This document shows positions 1-9,215 of a DNA stretch of 64,000 nt, piece after piece. How positions within the stretch are numbered: the first letter of the stretch is position 1; every line of letters starts with the position of its first letter. The position numbers and the translations under genes were made by a program. The stretch is from NCBI GenBank assembly GCA_039587535.1, contig JBDHIF010000001.1:177713-241712 (forward strand), given 5' to 3'. Under the pieces are notes generated by a model. It searched no databases. It worked only from the letters and a program-made list of their open reading frames with translations, and had not been told where the DNA came from. The stretch is from JAWLHJ01 sp039587535 (GTDB lineage Bacteria; Gemmatimonadota; Gemmatimonadetes; Longimicrobiales; Gaopeijiaceae).

Positions 1-799
1 CCGGTGAGTCTTCCTCCCGCAGGAGACTGCCCCAATCCATCTCGGCGATCCTCCGTCGCATCACGGGGGGGTGGGTACCCTCGTAGCGCTTCAGACGACC
101 GAGAGGCCCGTAGTCGAAGGTTTCTGTCCGCCCGAACTCCTCCTCCACTTCATCCGGGCTCATCCGGTGAGACCAGAACTCCAGGATCTTCGCACGCATG
201 CGTTCGGGGTGCCTCGCCCACCCGTAGTGGAAGATACGGGCGTGTGCCGGGGCTACCGCGATACGGGTCTGATCCGGGTAACGAAAGGACTGCGCATCAC
301 GCACGGAGCGGATGCCGATCCCATTCCGGATCATCCGGATCTCGCGCTGATACCACCCCTGACCGGTCTGGAGGTGTTCGTAGTCACCGAAGAAGTGGAG
401 ATAGTCGAATAAAAGGCCCTCCACCCTGTGGTCGGCCAGGAGCTCCTCGGCACGAGCGCGGAGCGGGTCATGGTCGGCCTCGTGCAAGGCCTCGTCTGCC
501 TGAATGTACAGGCACCAGTCCCCGTCGCACCGATCCAAAGCGATGTTCGTGAGGTCGGCGTACGCCCCCTGCCGACGCGCGTGGTCCCACTCCGCGTCGA
601 TGATCTCGACCCTTGAATCGTCGAGCGCCTCCACGACCGCACGTGTCCCGTCGTCCCGCTCCCCCGGCGCCCGGGCCACGGTGACGACGAGCTGGTCGAC
701 GAGCGGCAGAACGGAGCGCAGCGACTCCTCGAGGGGGTAGTCGAGGGAAACGGCGTTCCGGACGAACGAGAACCCCGAGATCCGCGCGCGATGCGTCAC
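1..799 (-). CDS. Glycosyltransferase family 2-like protein, 3' end outside window
   Basis: The reverse strand is open from a GTG start at 799-797 to the left edge, so the C-terminus is missing. A GAGGG stretch about 6 bases upstream supports the GTG start. The translation opens with ISGFSFVRNAV, followed by a region resembling the nucleotide-sugar site of GT-A enzymes and the segment DGDWCLYIQADE, which matches the acidic metal-binding region of family 2 glycosyltransferases. The later RMIRNG and FHYGW segments are typical of the SunS/WaaE-like branch. It would transfer a sugar from a nucleotide donor to an unknown acceptor, probably for surface glycans. No other glycan gene lies beside it in the window. 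The family call is fairly safe; substrate and partners are unknown. Confidence 0.72.
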   Translation of the reverse strand, partial: MTHRARISGFSFVRNAVSLDYPLEESLRSVLPLVDQLVVTVARAPGERDDGTRAVVEALDDSRVEIIDAEWDHARRQGAYADLTNIALDRCDGDWCLYIQADEALHEADHDPLRARAEELLADHRVEGLLFDYLHFFGDYEHLQTGQGWYQREIRMIRNGIGIRSVRDAQSFRYPDQTRIAVAPAHARIFHYGWARHPERMRAKILEFWSHRMSPDEVEEEFGRTETFDYGPLGRLKRYEGTHPPVMRRRIAEMDWGSLLREEDSP

Positions 800-884
800 G
801 GGCCGCCCTCGGCGAGCCGATCGCAGGTAGTCGGAGCATGCACACCCCAAAGGACCGGGCCAGTGATTGCCCCGTCGCCGGACC

Positions 885-1166
885 TCAGTCCTCCAACAAC
901 GGCGGGTTGTGGGCGTCCTTCACACCCAACGCCACCCCCGTGCCCACCCCGGCGCCCAGCGCGATAGCCGTGCCGGCCCCCACGATGGGCAGCAAAGCCA
1001 CGACGGGCGCGGCGACCAACGTAGCACCCACCCCGGCCCACAGGCCCAGCGCGGGCTTCTCCACCAGCGACGTGTACCGCAGCCGCCTGCCGACGAACCG
1101 GCGCGACTTGAGGTGGCCGCCGACTCCGGCGACTCCCGCTATGGCTAGAGCGATGAGCTCGAACAT
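885..1166 (-). CDS. Small hydrophobic membrane protein, unknown function
   Basis: This is a 93-residue protein with an ATG start and a GGAGGG ribosome site 5 bases upstream. It has one N-terminal hydrophobic helix (FELIALAIAGVAGVGG, roughly residues 2-17), a short basic loop (RRFVGRRLR), and a long Gly/Ala/Val-rich hydrophobic stretch (about 45-85) that could form one or two further helices, so it is probably an inner-membrane protein. It lies downstream of the TorD-like gene on the same strand with a gap of about 70 bases and may be read through from the molybdoenzyme operon. I recognise no family. The Gly-rich helix pattern resembles glycine-zipper segments, but this is only a resemblance. 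Confidence 0.6.
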   Translation of the reverse strand: MFELIALAIAGVAGVGGHLKSRRFVGRRLRYTSLVEKPALGLWAGVGATLVAAPVVALLPIVGAGTAIALGAGVGTGVALGVKDAHNPPLLED

Positions 1167-1238
1167 TCGATCCCTCCCGGATCTCGGGAAACGAGGGTGC
1201 CTCTCCAGCTCCCTCGCGGTCCGTCTTCTCGTCCATTC

Positions 1239-2276
1239 CTACGAGTCCCCGGGCTCTGGAGTTGCGCCCAGGAGCTCGTCGGCAGACTCGGCGAGGGTCC
1301 GAAGGAGGCGGGCGGTCGCGGTTCCGCGCTCGGCAGCCCACCCCGCCGCGATCCCGAGGCGGCCCGCTCGAGCCCTGTGGGCGGCAGCCTGCCGCTCAGC
1401 CTCCTGCGCGATCGCCAGGAGCACGGAGGCGGCTTCCTGGCCGAGCAGGTGCTCCAGAGCATACCGGCGCTCGCCGGCACGGAGTCCGAGCCCCAGCTCG
1501 GCAGCGATGCGCGCGAGGTCGGCGCGGGTGAGGATCATCCCCGACACGGCCGGCGCGAAGAGCGCCCCCAGGAACGGTCCCGCCCCGTTGGATCTCGGGT
1601 CCGGGAGCCGCGGCTGCGCCTCCAGCGCTCCGGGGACCCGATTCAATCGTCCACCTCGCGCCAGCTCCTCGCGGAGAACACGGGTCAGCAGATCGGCCCA
1701 CGCGCCGTGGAATGCTCCCCCCAACTCACGGACCCGATCGAGGAAGGCGAAGACCCACGGGGCGAGATGCTCCTCCAGGAGCGCGCGTCTGCTCCGGGCA
1801 ACGAGCTCGGCACGGGCTTCCCTCGCGGCATTGGCCTCGATCTCCGGATCGGTCCCGAAGAGCTCACCGCCTCGTACATCCCTAACGGGGCCATCCCTCA
1901 CCTCCTGTTCTTCGTCCACCAGCGCGGCGTAGAGCCCCAATAGCGAAGCCAGATGGTCTGGGTCCTCCGGCACGTCGCGACCCACGGCCCGCCAGAACCC
2001 TTCCACGCGCCTGAGCGCCTCTCCGCCCAGCATTCCCTCGGGTCCCAGGTACACCGAGGCCCAAGGATAGAGTTGGAAGCCGAAGAGCGCCTCGTGTCCG
2101 GCTCGGTTCGGCGGGGCGGGTAGCTCGAGCGCAGCGGCCACCGGCCCGTGGGCCGGTCCCGGCGGCTCAGCGAGATGAGCGAGGGCCCTCAGAAGCTCGG
2201 CAGATACCGGGACGGGGCCCTCGGGCGCGGAGGCGCCCATACCACCACCGCGACCGGCACCAGAGGGATCGGTCAC
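1239..2276 (-). CDS. TorD/DmsD-like molybdoenzyme maturation chaperone
   Basis: This is a mostly alpha-helical protein of about 345 residues rich in Ala, Leu, Glu and Arg. Short motifs fit the TorD/DmsD/NarJ chaperone family: FGFQLYPWASVYLGPEGMLG, then FWRAVGRDVP and DHLASLLGLYAAL, and later HLAPWVFAFLDRV. Family members bind the apo-form or signal region of molybdopterin enzymes during cofactor insertion. The immediate upstream gene is such an enzyme, so that is the likely client. I chose the GTG start at 2276 because GAGAGG lies about 9 bases upstream; a GTG at 2315 would overlap the preceding gene. The C-terminal third (about residues 230-345) is longer than in typical TorD proteins of 200-220 residues and carries no recognised domain. 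Confidence 0.72.
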   Translation of the reverse strand: MTDPSGAGRGGGMGASAPEGPVPVSAELLRALAHLAEPPGPAHGPVAAALELPAPPNRAGHEALFGFQLYPWASVYLGPEGMLGGEALRRVEGFWRAVGRDVPEDPDHLASLLGLYAALVDEEQEVRDGPVRDVRGGELFGTDPEIEANAAREARAELVARSRRALLEEHLAPWVFAFLDRVRELGGAFHGAWADLLTRVLREELARGGRLNRVPGALEAQPRLPDPRSNGAGPFLGALFAPAVSGMILTRADLARIAAELGLGLRAGERRYALEHLLGQEAASVLLAIAQEAERQAAAHRARAGRLGIAAGWAAERGTATARLLRTLAESADELLGATPEPGDS

Positions 2277-2292
2277 CGGCCGCGCGCCTCTC

Positions 2293-5217
2293 TCAGACAC
2301 CGACCGTCGTGGCACGCTCCGGAAGACGGTACGCCTCGCGCTCGGGGCGCACGGGGCGGAGCATCCAATAGGGCCGGCGTGTCCCGTCCGGTGAATGTGC
2401 GTCCGCAGAGCGTGTCATCTCCACCCAGCGCGCATAGGCCTCACGCGAGCGCGCCACGTCTACGGAGACGTCCCCGGGCTTGTCGCCAGGCTCGGCCGGA
2501 CGAACACGAACCGCCTGGTGCCAGCAATGCATGCCCGAGATGGGGTCCGGATGCACGGCATGCGTGAGATTCTGGTGCACGCCCACGTCGGTCCACCAGA
2601 CCCGCAGCGTGTCGGGATCCGACGACTCGAAGGGGCCGCCTCCCTTGGTGGGTCGGAGCGACCACTCGGTATCCTCCTGGCCAAGCGCCACGGTCATCAT
2701 GCCGAGCCGCTGGCCGGGCTGTCCCTCGGGTTTCCAGCGCCCCATGTGATGACTGCAAGCCACCACGCCGGGGCGGATTCCCTCGGTGATCCAGGCCTTC
2801 ACCACGAAGTACCCCACCTCGCCCTCTACGCGCACCAGGTCACCCGTGCGCTCGATGCCCAGCCTCGCGGCATCCGTCGGGTGGATCCAGAGCGGGTTCG
2901 TGTGCGCGATCTCGTCCAGCCACTTGGCGTTGGCGCTTCGAGTGTGGATCTGGACAGGAACGCGAAACGTGGAAATGAGCGGCATCTGCCCGGACTCCAG
3001 CTTTTCCGGGTGGATGTGGCTCTTGATGTAGGTCGGGATGGCGTACTCGGGCCACCCCCACTCGTGGAGCGTCCGCGAGTAGAACTCGAGCTTTCCGCTG
3101 GGCGTAGGCCACCCCTTCACGATCTCACCGTCGACGCGGACGCCCACCCGGCGGCGGCCCTCGTCGTCGGGATCGATCTTGGTACCCCCAGGGGCCTTCG
3201 GGCTCGGCGGCACCGGCGCCCGGGTATACACCCGACCGGACTCGTCGACGCGTACGTCGTCGAGCTCGGCATCGGGCACGGGCTGCTCGTACACCTTCCC
3301 GACTTTGCGCGCCACTTCGAAGGCCCCGTACCGGCGCATGTACTCCAAAGGCGAGAGCCCTTCGGCACGCGCGGCTTCGGGTAGCCCAGGGACGGAGTTC
3401 TCGAACATCCAGCGGTAGTACTCGTCCACGGTCATCTTCTCGCCAGGCCGCTCCACCGACTCGAAGAACTCGCGGATCCCCAGGGAACCGTCGGGATCGA
3501 TGCGCCAAGTCAGCTCGATCCAGAACTCGTTCTCCTCCCACACCTCCCCAGGGTTCACCTGGCGGGTGTCCGTGATCTCCTCCCCGAGGGTCTTGCGCGC
3601 GGTGCGGAGCACGGGCTGGCGGAAGCCGATCCACTGGCCATCGTACTGCTCGTACGAGACGACGTCGTGCCGCTCGGACGAGTGCCCCATGGGGAGCACG
3701 TAATCCGCGAAGTACGCCGTCTCGTTCCAGGTGGGGGTCATGGCCACGTGAAGGCCGATGCGCTTCGCATCGGACAACATGCCGATCCAGCTGAAGCCGT
3801 CAGGGTTCGTCCACACCGGGTTGTAAACCCGCGTGAAATAGACGTCCACGAAGGCGTCCTGTACGTGCATCAGGTGGGGCATCAGGAAAGACATCTCCAT
3901 GAGCGCCAGCGGATACTCCCGAGGCCACAGCACCTCGCTCCAGCGCCTGGGATGCTGATGCGGGAGTCGCGGCGGCTTCGGGCTGAAGCGGTTCCACGAG
4001 TTCGGGAAGGTGCCGCCCTCGCTCGCCAAGGCGCCCATAAGGGCGCCCAGAAAAGTCAGGGTACGCGCGACCTGCCAGCCGCCCAGGTTCCCCGACCCCG
4101 CGCTTCGCCAGTTGTGCGCGGCCAGGCGCGAACCCGCAGACGCTACCAGCTCGGCCACCGCGCGGAGCTCGTCCTCTTCCAGCCCCGACTCCGCCGCCGC
4201 GTATGGGAAGGTGTACTGCGCGTACTCTTCGCGCAGCACTTCCTCGAAGCGCTCGAAACTGGCTTCCGGCTCGTTCCTCACCGTGTCCATGTACTCGGGC
4301 CAGTTCCACCACCGCCGCACAAAGTCACGATCGTAGCGCCGCTCGCGGAGCATCCACGAGGCGATAGCCAGGAAGATCGCGGGCTCCGATCCGGGATAGG
4401 GGCTGAGCCAGTGGTCGGCGTGGGTTGCCGTGTTGGAGAGGCGCGTATCGAGCACGACGAGCTTGGCGCCGTTCTTCTTCCCCTCGATGATGCGCTGCGC
4501 GTGGGGGTTGAAGTAGTGCCCGGTCTCCAGGTGGCTGCTCACCAGGAGGATCACCTTCGCGTTGGCATGGTCCGGACTCGGCCGGTCCATGCCCATCCAC
4601 CAGTGATAGCCGGCGCGGGCCCCGCTGGAGCACACGTTGGTGTGGGAGTTGTGTCCGTCCACGCCCCACGCCGCCAACATGCGCGTGGTGAAGCCATCTT
4701 CACCGGGCCGACCCACGTGGTACATCACCTGCTCGTGGCGCTCCTCCTCCATGGCCTTACGGATGCGCGCGGCGATGTCGTCGAGGGCATCGTCCCAGCT
4801 CACCTGTTCCCACTTCCCTTCCCCTCTCCGGCCCGCCCGCTTCAGAGGGTAGAGGATCCGGTCCGGGTCCGTGATCTGGTTGAGCGTGGCGGGACCTTTG
4901 GCACAATTCCGGCCTCGGGAGCCGGGATGCTCGGGGTTACCCTCGAACTTCCGGACCTCGAGGGTGTCGCGGTCCACGTAGGCCAGGAGCCCACACGCCG
5001 ACTCACAGTTGAAGCAGGTGGTGGGCACCAGCATGTACCGCTTCTCCACCCGCTCGGGCCAGGCCTTCGAGTCGAGCTCCACCCAGTCCGTCCAGCGCTC
5101 CTTCGGAGGGAAGGACGCCAGATGAACTCGGCTCGCTCCTGGGTAGAACGTCTCGCCCCGGGCCTCCACCTCGGCCCGGGCGGCGGATACGCGGCGGCTC
5201 AGCTCCTCATGGGTCAT
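2293..5217 (-). CDS. Molybdopterin oxidoreductase, DMSO reductase superfamily catalytic subunit
   Basis: This 974-residue protein begins with ATG preceded by GGAG. Cysteines 68, 71, 75 and 105 (TTCFNCESAC ... RGRNCAKG) form the N-terminal [4Fe-4S] site. The NVCSSGAR segment places Cys196 where the family carries its molybdenum ligand, suggesting Cys ligation as in polysulfide reductase and formate dehydrogenase. A molydopterin dinucleotide-binding region follows in the last 250 residues (LISTFRVPVQIHTRS, ANAKWLDEIAHTNPLWI). No Tat motif or hydrophobic N-terminus is visible, so the active site should face the cytoplasm unless the protein is exported with a partner. Ten bases upstream ends the fused FeS-NrfD gene; downstream is a TorD-like chaperone. 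The substrate cannot be read from the sequence; sulfur compounds, arsenic oxyanions or another small molecule are possible. Confidence 0.88.
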   Translation of the reverse strand: MTHEELSRRVSAARAEVEARGETFYPGASRVHLASFPPKERWTDWVELDSKAWPERVEKRYMLVPTTCFNCESACGLLAYVDRDTLEVRKFEGNPEHPGSRGRNCAKGPATLNQITDPDRILYPLKRAGRRGEGKWEQVSWDDALDDIAARIRKAMEEERHEQVMYHVGRPGEDGFTTRMLAAWGVDGHNSHTNVCSSGARAGYHWWMGMDRPSPDHANAKVILLVSSHLETGHYFNPHAQRIIEGKKNGAKLVVLDTRLSNTATHADHWLSPYPGSEPAIFLAIASWMLRERRYDRDFVRRWWNWPEYMDTVRNEPEASFERFEEVLREEYAQYTFPYAAAESGLEEDELRAVAELVASAGSRLAAHNWRSAGSGNLGGWQVARTLTFLGALMGALASEGGTFPNSWNRFSPKPPRLPHQHPRRWSEVLWPREYPLALMEMSFLMPHLMHVQDAFVDVYFTRVYNPVWTNPDGFSWIGMLSDAKRIGLHVAMTPTWNETAYFADYVLPMGHSSERHDVVSYEQYDGQWIGFRQPVLRTARKTLGEEITDTRQVNPGEVWEENEFWIELTWRIDPDGSLGIREFFESVERPGEKMTVDEYYRWMFENSVPGLPEAARAEGLSPLEYMRRYGAFEVARKVGKVYEQPVPDAELDDVRVDESGRVYTRAPVPPSPKAPGGTKIDPDDEGRRRVGVRVDGEIVKGWPTPSGKLEFYSRTLHEWGWPEYAIPTYIKSHIHPEKLESGQMPLISTFRVPVQIHTRSANAKWLDEIAHTNPLWIHPTDAARLGIERTGDLVRVEGEVGYFVVKAWITEGIRPGVVACSHHMGRWKPEGQPGQRLGMMTVALGQEDTEWSLRPTKGGGPFESSDPDTLRVWWTDVGVHQNLTHAVHPDPISGMHCWHQAVRVRPAEPGDKPGDVSVDVARSREAYARWVEMTRSADAHSPDGTRRPYWMLRPVRPEREAYRLPERATTVGV

Positions 5218-5227
5218 GTAGGGCTCC

Positions 5228-6841
5228 TCATGCCAGCGGCACCGACTGGCCGGCCTGGACGAAGGCGTGCTCGTAGAACGCCAGGCTGACGAATCCCGCC
5301 AGGGCGGCGATAGGGGCGCTCATGCCGGCCACGAGCACCGCCAGCAGGCCGAACGCCAGGGACAGCCAGAAGAAGTGGCCCCAGGCGCCGAAGATCATGT
5401 TGCGGGCGGCCAGCGACGCGTGGGCCGTGGGATGGCGCATGGTCGATTCCCCCAAAACCAGCAGCAGATGGGCTGCGATGGCGCTGCGGAAGAGCCACAG
5501 GACGGCCGACGAGCCGGTGGCCCCCGTACCGGCCACGAGCAACACCGCCGCCCCCGCGCCCACCGCCTGCACCAACAGGTGCGTGGGCAGCAGGGGGCTC
5601 TGCCAGAGGTCTCGGGCCTTCGCCTGGGCGAACAGGTACGCCGTATACAGCGCCGACATCGCAGCGAGCGGCCCACCGATCCAACCCAATTCCGGCGTCA
5701 GGTCCGCCCGACCGATCACCGTCAGCCCGATATGCGCCGCCAATACGACGCCGTAGGCCGTGATGATGGCCCCTCCTCGGGCCAGCCAGCTCCGCCACTG
5801 CGGTCGGGCCAGCACCATCCAGAAACGCTCCGGGTGCTCGAGGTCCCACACCAGGAGACCGCCGGTGACGAACAGCGCCAGGAGGGCGACCAGAGGCCCG
5901 GTCCAACCCCACAGCGTGGAGGTGAACGGCAGCACGCCCAGGGCGCCCAGCAGCAGCGGGGCGAGGTACGCGCCGGCCGCCACGGACTTGGTGAACGTGT
6001 ACGCACTCACCCGCCAGTCCCACGGCGCCCGGTGGATGACATCGTAGCTCAAGAGGGCGGCTGCAGAGCTGTTGGCACCGGAGCCACGGACAGCGGCGCC
6101 AGCCTCCACCGACGCACCGCTCCCGCTTTCCCCGCTCCCTGGATACCCTCCGTGAACCTGATGGGGCACGTCCCCCTGCTCGCTCCACATGAACAGCCCA
6201 CCGTCCGGACGTCGCGCCGCCAGCGGATCCAGGGTCGCCTGATCGGCCCCCTTGTAGAACAGCTTCGGGTGCGTCTCCTTCTCCGGCCGGCGCACCGCCA
6301 CGGCATCCCGGTGGATGATCTGGCTCACCGCCGACAGCGGGTCGTCCATATCGCCCACCAGGATGGCCTGGGTTGGGCACACCACCACGCAAGCCGGTTC
6401 CAGGCCCACGTCCAGCCGATGCGCGCAAAAGTTGCATTTCTCGGCTGACTTGTCCTCTGGATTGATGAAGATGGCGTCATACGGGCATGCGGCGATGCAT
6501 GCCTTGCAGCCGATGCAGATGGACTTGTCGAAGTCGACGATGCCGTCCGGGCGCTTGTGCATGGCCGCCGTCGGGCACGCTGCGACGCAAGGCGCGTCTT
6601 CGCACTGGTTGCATCGGGTGACCTGGAACGAGCGCCGGGCCTGGGGATAGACACCCACGTCCACGTACTTCACGTACGTGCGCGTGACGGAAAGCGGGAC
6701 CTCATTCTCGGACTTGCACGCGGTGGTGCAGGCATGGCATCCGATGCAGCGGGTGTGGTCGATGACCTTCGCCCAACGACTCACGCCATCCGCTGCATGC
6801 GCAGAATCCATCGATGTGGTGCCCGAGCCCGTCGGCGTCAT
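5228..6841 (-). CDS. Fused four-cluster ferredoxin and NrfD/PsrC-like membrane subunit
   Basis: The protein has about 537 residues from the ATG at 6841, which overlaps the upstream stop as ATGA; a GTG or ATG further upstream would lie inside the previous gene. The N-terminal part (about 1-215) has sixteen cysteines in four groups (C32/35/38/42, C77/80/85/89, C109/112/115/119, C136/139/151/155), the pattern of PsrB/DmsB-type subunits with four [4Fe-4S] clusters. A Gly/Ser/Ala-rich linker (about 235-262) leads to an NrfD-like domain with around eight hydrophobic helices (about 263-537). PsrB and PsrC are normally separate polypeptides, so this is a fusion of electron-transfer and quinone-reactive parts. 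It has no signal peptide, so the clusters should be cytoplasmic beside the catalytic subunit encoded next. Confidence 0.88.
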   Translation of the reverse strand: MTPTGSGTTSMDSAHAADGVSRWAKVIDHTRCIGCHACTTACKSENEVPLSVTRTYVKYVDVGVYPQARRSFQVTRCNQCEDAPCVAACPTAAMHKRPDGIVDFDKSICIGCKACIAACPYDAIFINPEDKSAEKCNFCAHRLDVGLEPACVVVCPTQAILVGDMDDPLSAVSQIIHRDAVAVRRPEKETHPKLFYKGADQATLDPLAARRPDGGLFMWSEQGDVPHQVHGGYPGSGESGSGASVEAGAAVRGSGANSSAAALLSYDVIHRAPWDWRVSAYTFTKSVAAGAYLAPLLLGALGVLPFTSTLWGWTGPLVALLALFVTGGLLVWDLEHPERFWMVLARPQWRSWLARGGAIITAYGVVLAAHIGLTVIGRADLTPELGWIGGPLAAMSALYTAYLFAQAKARDLWQSPLLPTHLLVQAVGAGAAVLLVAGTGATGSSAVLWLFRSAIAAHLLLVLGESTMRHPTAHASLAARNMIFGAWGHFFWLSLAFGLLAVLVAGMSAPIAALAGFVSLAFYEHAFVQAGQSVPLA

Positions 6842-8202
6842 TCGGACTCCACCGCGCGGCGAAGCCCCTCGAAGATCCACTGAGGGAGCGCCTGGGCTTC
6901 TACGGGGCCTTCCCCACCGGCTGAAAGCGCATCGAGCACCCGGTCCAACGCCGCCTCCAGCAGATCTTGTGTCTCCGGGTCACTGCCCGCGGCCTGGAGG
7001 ACCGGATCAGCAGACACCCGCGGGCCCACGGCGGGCTCATACGTGATGCGGTCCTCGCGCTCCAGGAGAAGGTCGTGGAGATCGAGGGCAGCCACCGCGA
7101 GCTCCTCTACTCGCTGGTAGTGCGCCACGCGCAGAGCGCCGTTCCGCTCGAATCGTGAGAGGGCCGCGGCGAGCCGCAGCGTCCGATTCGCACCAGTCAC
7201 ACGAGCGTCGTCGAGCGCGCTCAAGAACGCCTCGGAATAGATTTCGGTCTCGTCGTCGCGCGAATCGCGAATACGCTCGAAGTAAGTGCTCCAGGCCGCC
7301 GCCACATCTGGATACTCCGAAGCGCTTGCGAGGTAGTGGCCGCTGAGCCAGGTCGAGGGGACGGCCGGCAGCGACATGAAGAGCGGGCGCATGGATCCGA
7401 GAAAGCGGCTCTCGGCCCGCGACTGCAGAGCCTCCTCAGTGTCCGGAAGCACCGAGACGTCGGCCGGTCCGTCCTCGTCGGCACCACCCGCCCCGATGGC
7501 CAGCGCTACGAGGTCCGCACCCAGGAGACCCGCTACCCCGATGGCACCGAGCGCCAGGACCCACATGACGAACCTCCCTGAGACACCCCAGCCGGCTCCC
7601 CCGTCTCTGGCCCGTTGCTTCCGAGAGCGTTTGGGTGGCTCCCTATCGCCGACCCTCGGGGGTGACGATCCCGGCCCCGAGGGCGAGTCCGACGCACGCC
7701 GAGAGGCCTCGGGGATCAGAGGATCATGGTGGACATCCTTGAGCAGTCCCTGGCTCCCCTCCTCCGCCTGCAAACCACTGGGGCCACGCGGCTGCTGCTC
7801 GAACTCGGCCGCTCGCTCTTCCTCCATCTCCCGCACGAACGCAGCCGAAGCCTCGGCGGGCGTCTGTTCCGGAGCGAGGTCGAACTCCGAGGCGCCACTG
7901 GCCGAGTGCTCGTCGGTCGGGGGCCGTGCCTGAGCGTCGCCCTCGGGGGGCGAGCCATCGGTGTCCGGGGCCCCACCACGCTTCTCAGGCGAGGAATGGC
8001 CCCCACCCGCCGACTCGGCTCCCGCCTGGACCTCCAGGACGAGGCTATGGGTGAGCGCCGGAGACCATTCACCCGTGGATGCGTCGTAGATCAAGTCGCC
8101 CTCGGAGAGAGCTCCCGATCTCACGAAGTCCTGGAACATCTCGTCCGAGGCGAACGAAAGCTCTTGGCCCTGCGGCGTTCGAATCCTGAAGCGGGAGCTC
8201 AT
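6838..8202 (-). CDS. GYF_2-like N-domain protein with disordered linker, one TM helix and helical C-domain
   Basis: The protein has 454 residues from the ATG at 8202 (a GTG at 8220 is possible). Residues 1-55 (SSRFRIRTPQGQ ... EGDLIYDASTGEW) resemble the DUF4339/GYF_2 fold often found at the N-terminus of bacterial membrane proteins. Residues 60-205 are low-complexity, rich in Pro, Glu, Ser and Gly. A basic patch (KRSRKQRAR) precedes one transmembrane helix (FVMWVLALGAIGVAGLLGAD, about 215-235). The rest is a helical domain that would be extracytoplasmic. Its stop overlaps the start of the FeS-NrfD gene by ATGA, so the two are translationally coupled and it may assemble or anchor the redox complex. 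No enzymatic motif is visible. Confidence 0.6.
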   Translation of the reverse strand: MSSRFRIRTPQGQELSFASDEMFQDFVRSGALSEGDLIYDASTGEWSPALTHSLVLEVQAGAESAGGGHSSPEKRGGAPDTDGSPPEGDAQARPPTDEHSASGASEFDLAPEQTPAEASAAFVREMEEERAAEFEQQPRGPSGLQAEEGSQGLLKDVHHDPLIPEASRRASDSPSGPGSSPPRVGDREPPKRSRKQRARDGGAGWGVSGRFVMWVLALGAIGVAGLLGADLVALAIGAGGADEDGPADVSVLPDTEEALQSRAESRFLGSMRPLFMSLPAVPSTWLSGHYLASASEYPDVAAAWSTYFERIRDSRDDETEIYSEAFLSALDDARVTGANRTLRLAAALSRFERNGALRVAHYQRVEELAVAALDLHDLLLEREDRITYEPAVGPRVSADPVLQAAGSDPETQDLLEAALDRVLDALSAGGEGPVEAQALPQWIFEGLRRAVESE

Positions 8203-8288
8203 CGCTCTGGCTGTCTCCACGAGGTAGTGCGAGGGTCGGCTTCACGCGGCCACCGATGTCACCAGGGGCCTACACCACGCTTACTACC

Positions 8289-8801
8289 CTAATCTGGTGA
8301 ACCGTCGCCACTTTCGCGATGGTGACGCTTCTCGGCTTCCAGCTCGCGCAGCACCTTCTCCACGTGTTCGGTCAGCGATCGGCTGAAGACGTCCCGGTGT
8401 CTCAGATACCATGCCGCCCATGAGTCGGCCCGTAGGTGTTGCTTCAGGTCCTGCTGGTAGGCCTGCCACATCTGCTCGTCCAGGGCCCCGACCCGGAACT
8501 GGTATACGAGGTTGCCGAAGTGCCGATAGACCGCCGTCATGTAGGAATCCCAGCGCAGCCGCTCGTGTGGCGTGAGCTTGTCGGGGTCGGCCTCCGCTCG
8601 AGCGAGAAACGCCGCGAACTCGGAGTCCCGAAAGGAGTGCTCGAGCAGTCGGATGCTGTTCTGGATCATCGAGTTGAACGACGCGGCTCGTACCGACAGC
8701 GTGTTCTGGCGCATCTGCCGGGCCAGGTACACCAGCGAGATGACGACGCCAATCGCACCGACGAACTCACCGAGGTTGCCGAGGGACTCGAGGGTCATCA
8801 T
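8289..8801 (-). CDS. Small protein with N-terminal TM helix, unknown function
   Basis: This 170-residue protein starts with one of two adjacent ATG codons. An N-terminal hydrophobic helix (GEFVGAIGVVISLVYLARQM, about residues 11-30) is followed by a soluble helical region rich in Arg, Gln, Trp and Tyr (AASFNSMIQNS, RWDSYMTAVYRHFGN, HRDVFSRSLTEHV). This layout matches a widespread group of uncharacterised one-TM proteins common in marine and soil bacteria, often labelled as DUF6082-like or hypothetical. It lies 87 bases upstream of the GYF_2-like gene on the same strand and may be part of the same transcript or independent. I see no catalytic residues or ligand motif. Confidence 0.6.
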   Translation of the reverse strand: MMTLESLGNLGEFVGAIGVVISLVYLARQMRQNTLSVRAASFNSMIQNSIRLLEHSFRDSEFAAFLARAEADPDKLTPHERLRWDSYMTAVYRHFGNLVYQFRVGALDEQMWQAYQQDLKQHLRADSWAAWYLRHRDVFSRSLTEHVEKVLRELEAEKRHHRESGDGSPD

Positions 8802-9215
8802 GAAGAAAGGGCTTCCTTGAGATATCGCGGAGACGGGCTCCGCCCCGGGCTACCCGCGGGTGCGCCGTCCTGATCCATGCGCCGGAGCGATGGCCGGTCC
8901 CGCCGAGCCAATGACGGGCCTAAGCACCCCAAGTGGGATGGCGCCGTACCGCTAGGCGGCCAACCTCTGGCTGGTGCCTTCGACTGGCCCGACGAAGCGA
9001 GCAGGATTGTGAGAGCGTACAAGACAGGATCCACGGGTTGCTTGCCCGAGTGGTGCGGGGCTTGCCTCTTGCCTGACGGGTCGCTGAGCGCCGACCCGCC
9101 ACAAGACAGGTTAACGGTATCCCGGGCACTCTTCCTCTTCGAACATGATGCGTCGTGCTCCAGCGCGATACGACATCTTCTTGCGACGGTCGCACTGTGT
9201 ACCGGCCGCGCACCC
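8802..9215. other. Intergenic region without a supported gene
   Basis: Some 410 bases separate the minus-strand small protein from the plus-strand DUF3187-like fragment. Open frames exist on both strands, but they lack a ribosome site, have shadow-type composition and resemble no family I know. I see no tRNA, no clear terminator and no convincing promoter. The region may be decayed sequence belonging to the truncated gene that follows. Confidence 0.5.

Noticed and set aside
3667..5289. Long open frame (540 codons) on the plus strand opposite the molybdoenzyme gene
   Set aside because: Its translation is low-complexity and rich in Arg, His, Val and Pro with no family resemblance; the opposite strand has clear catalytic motifs. 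Such frames are expected in GC-rich DNA.
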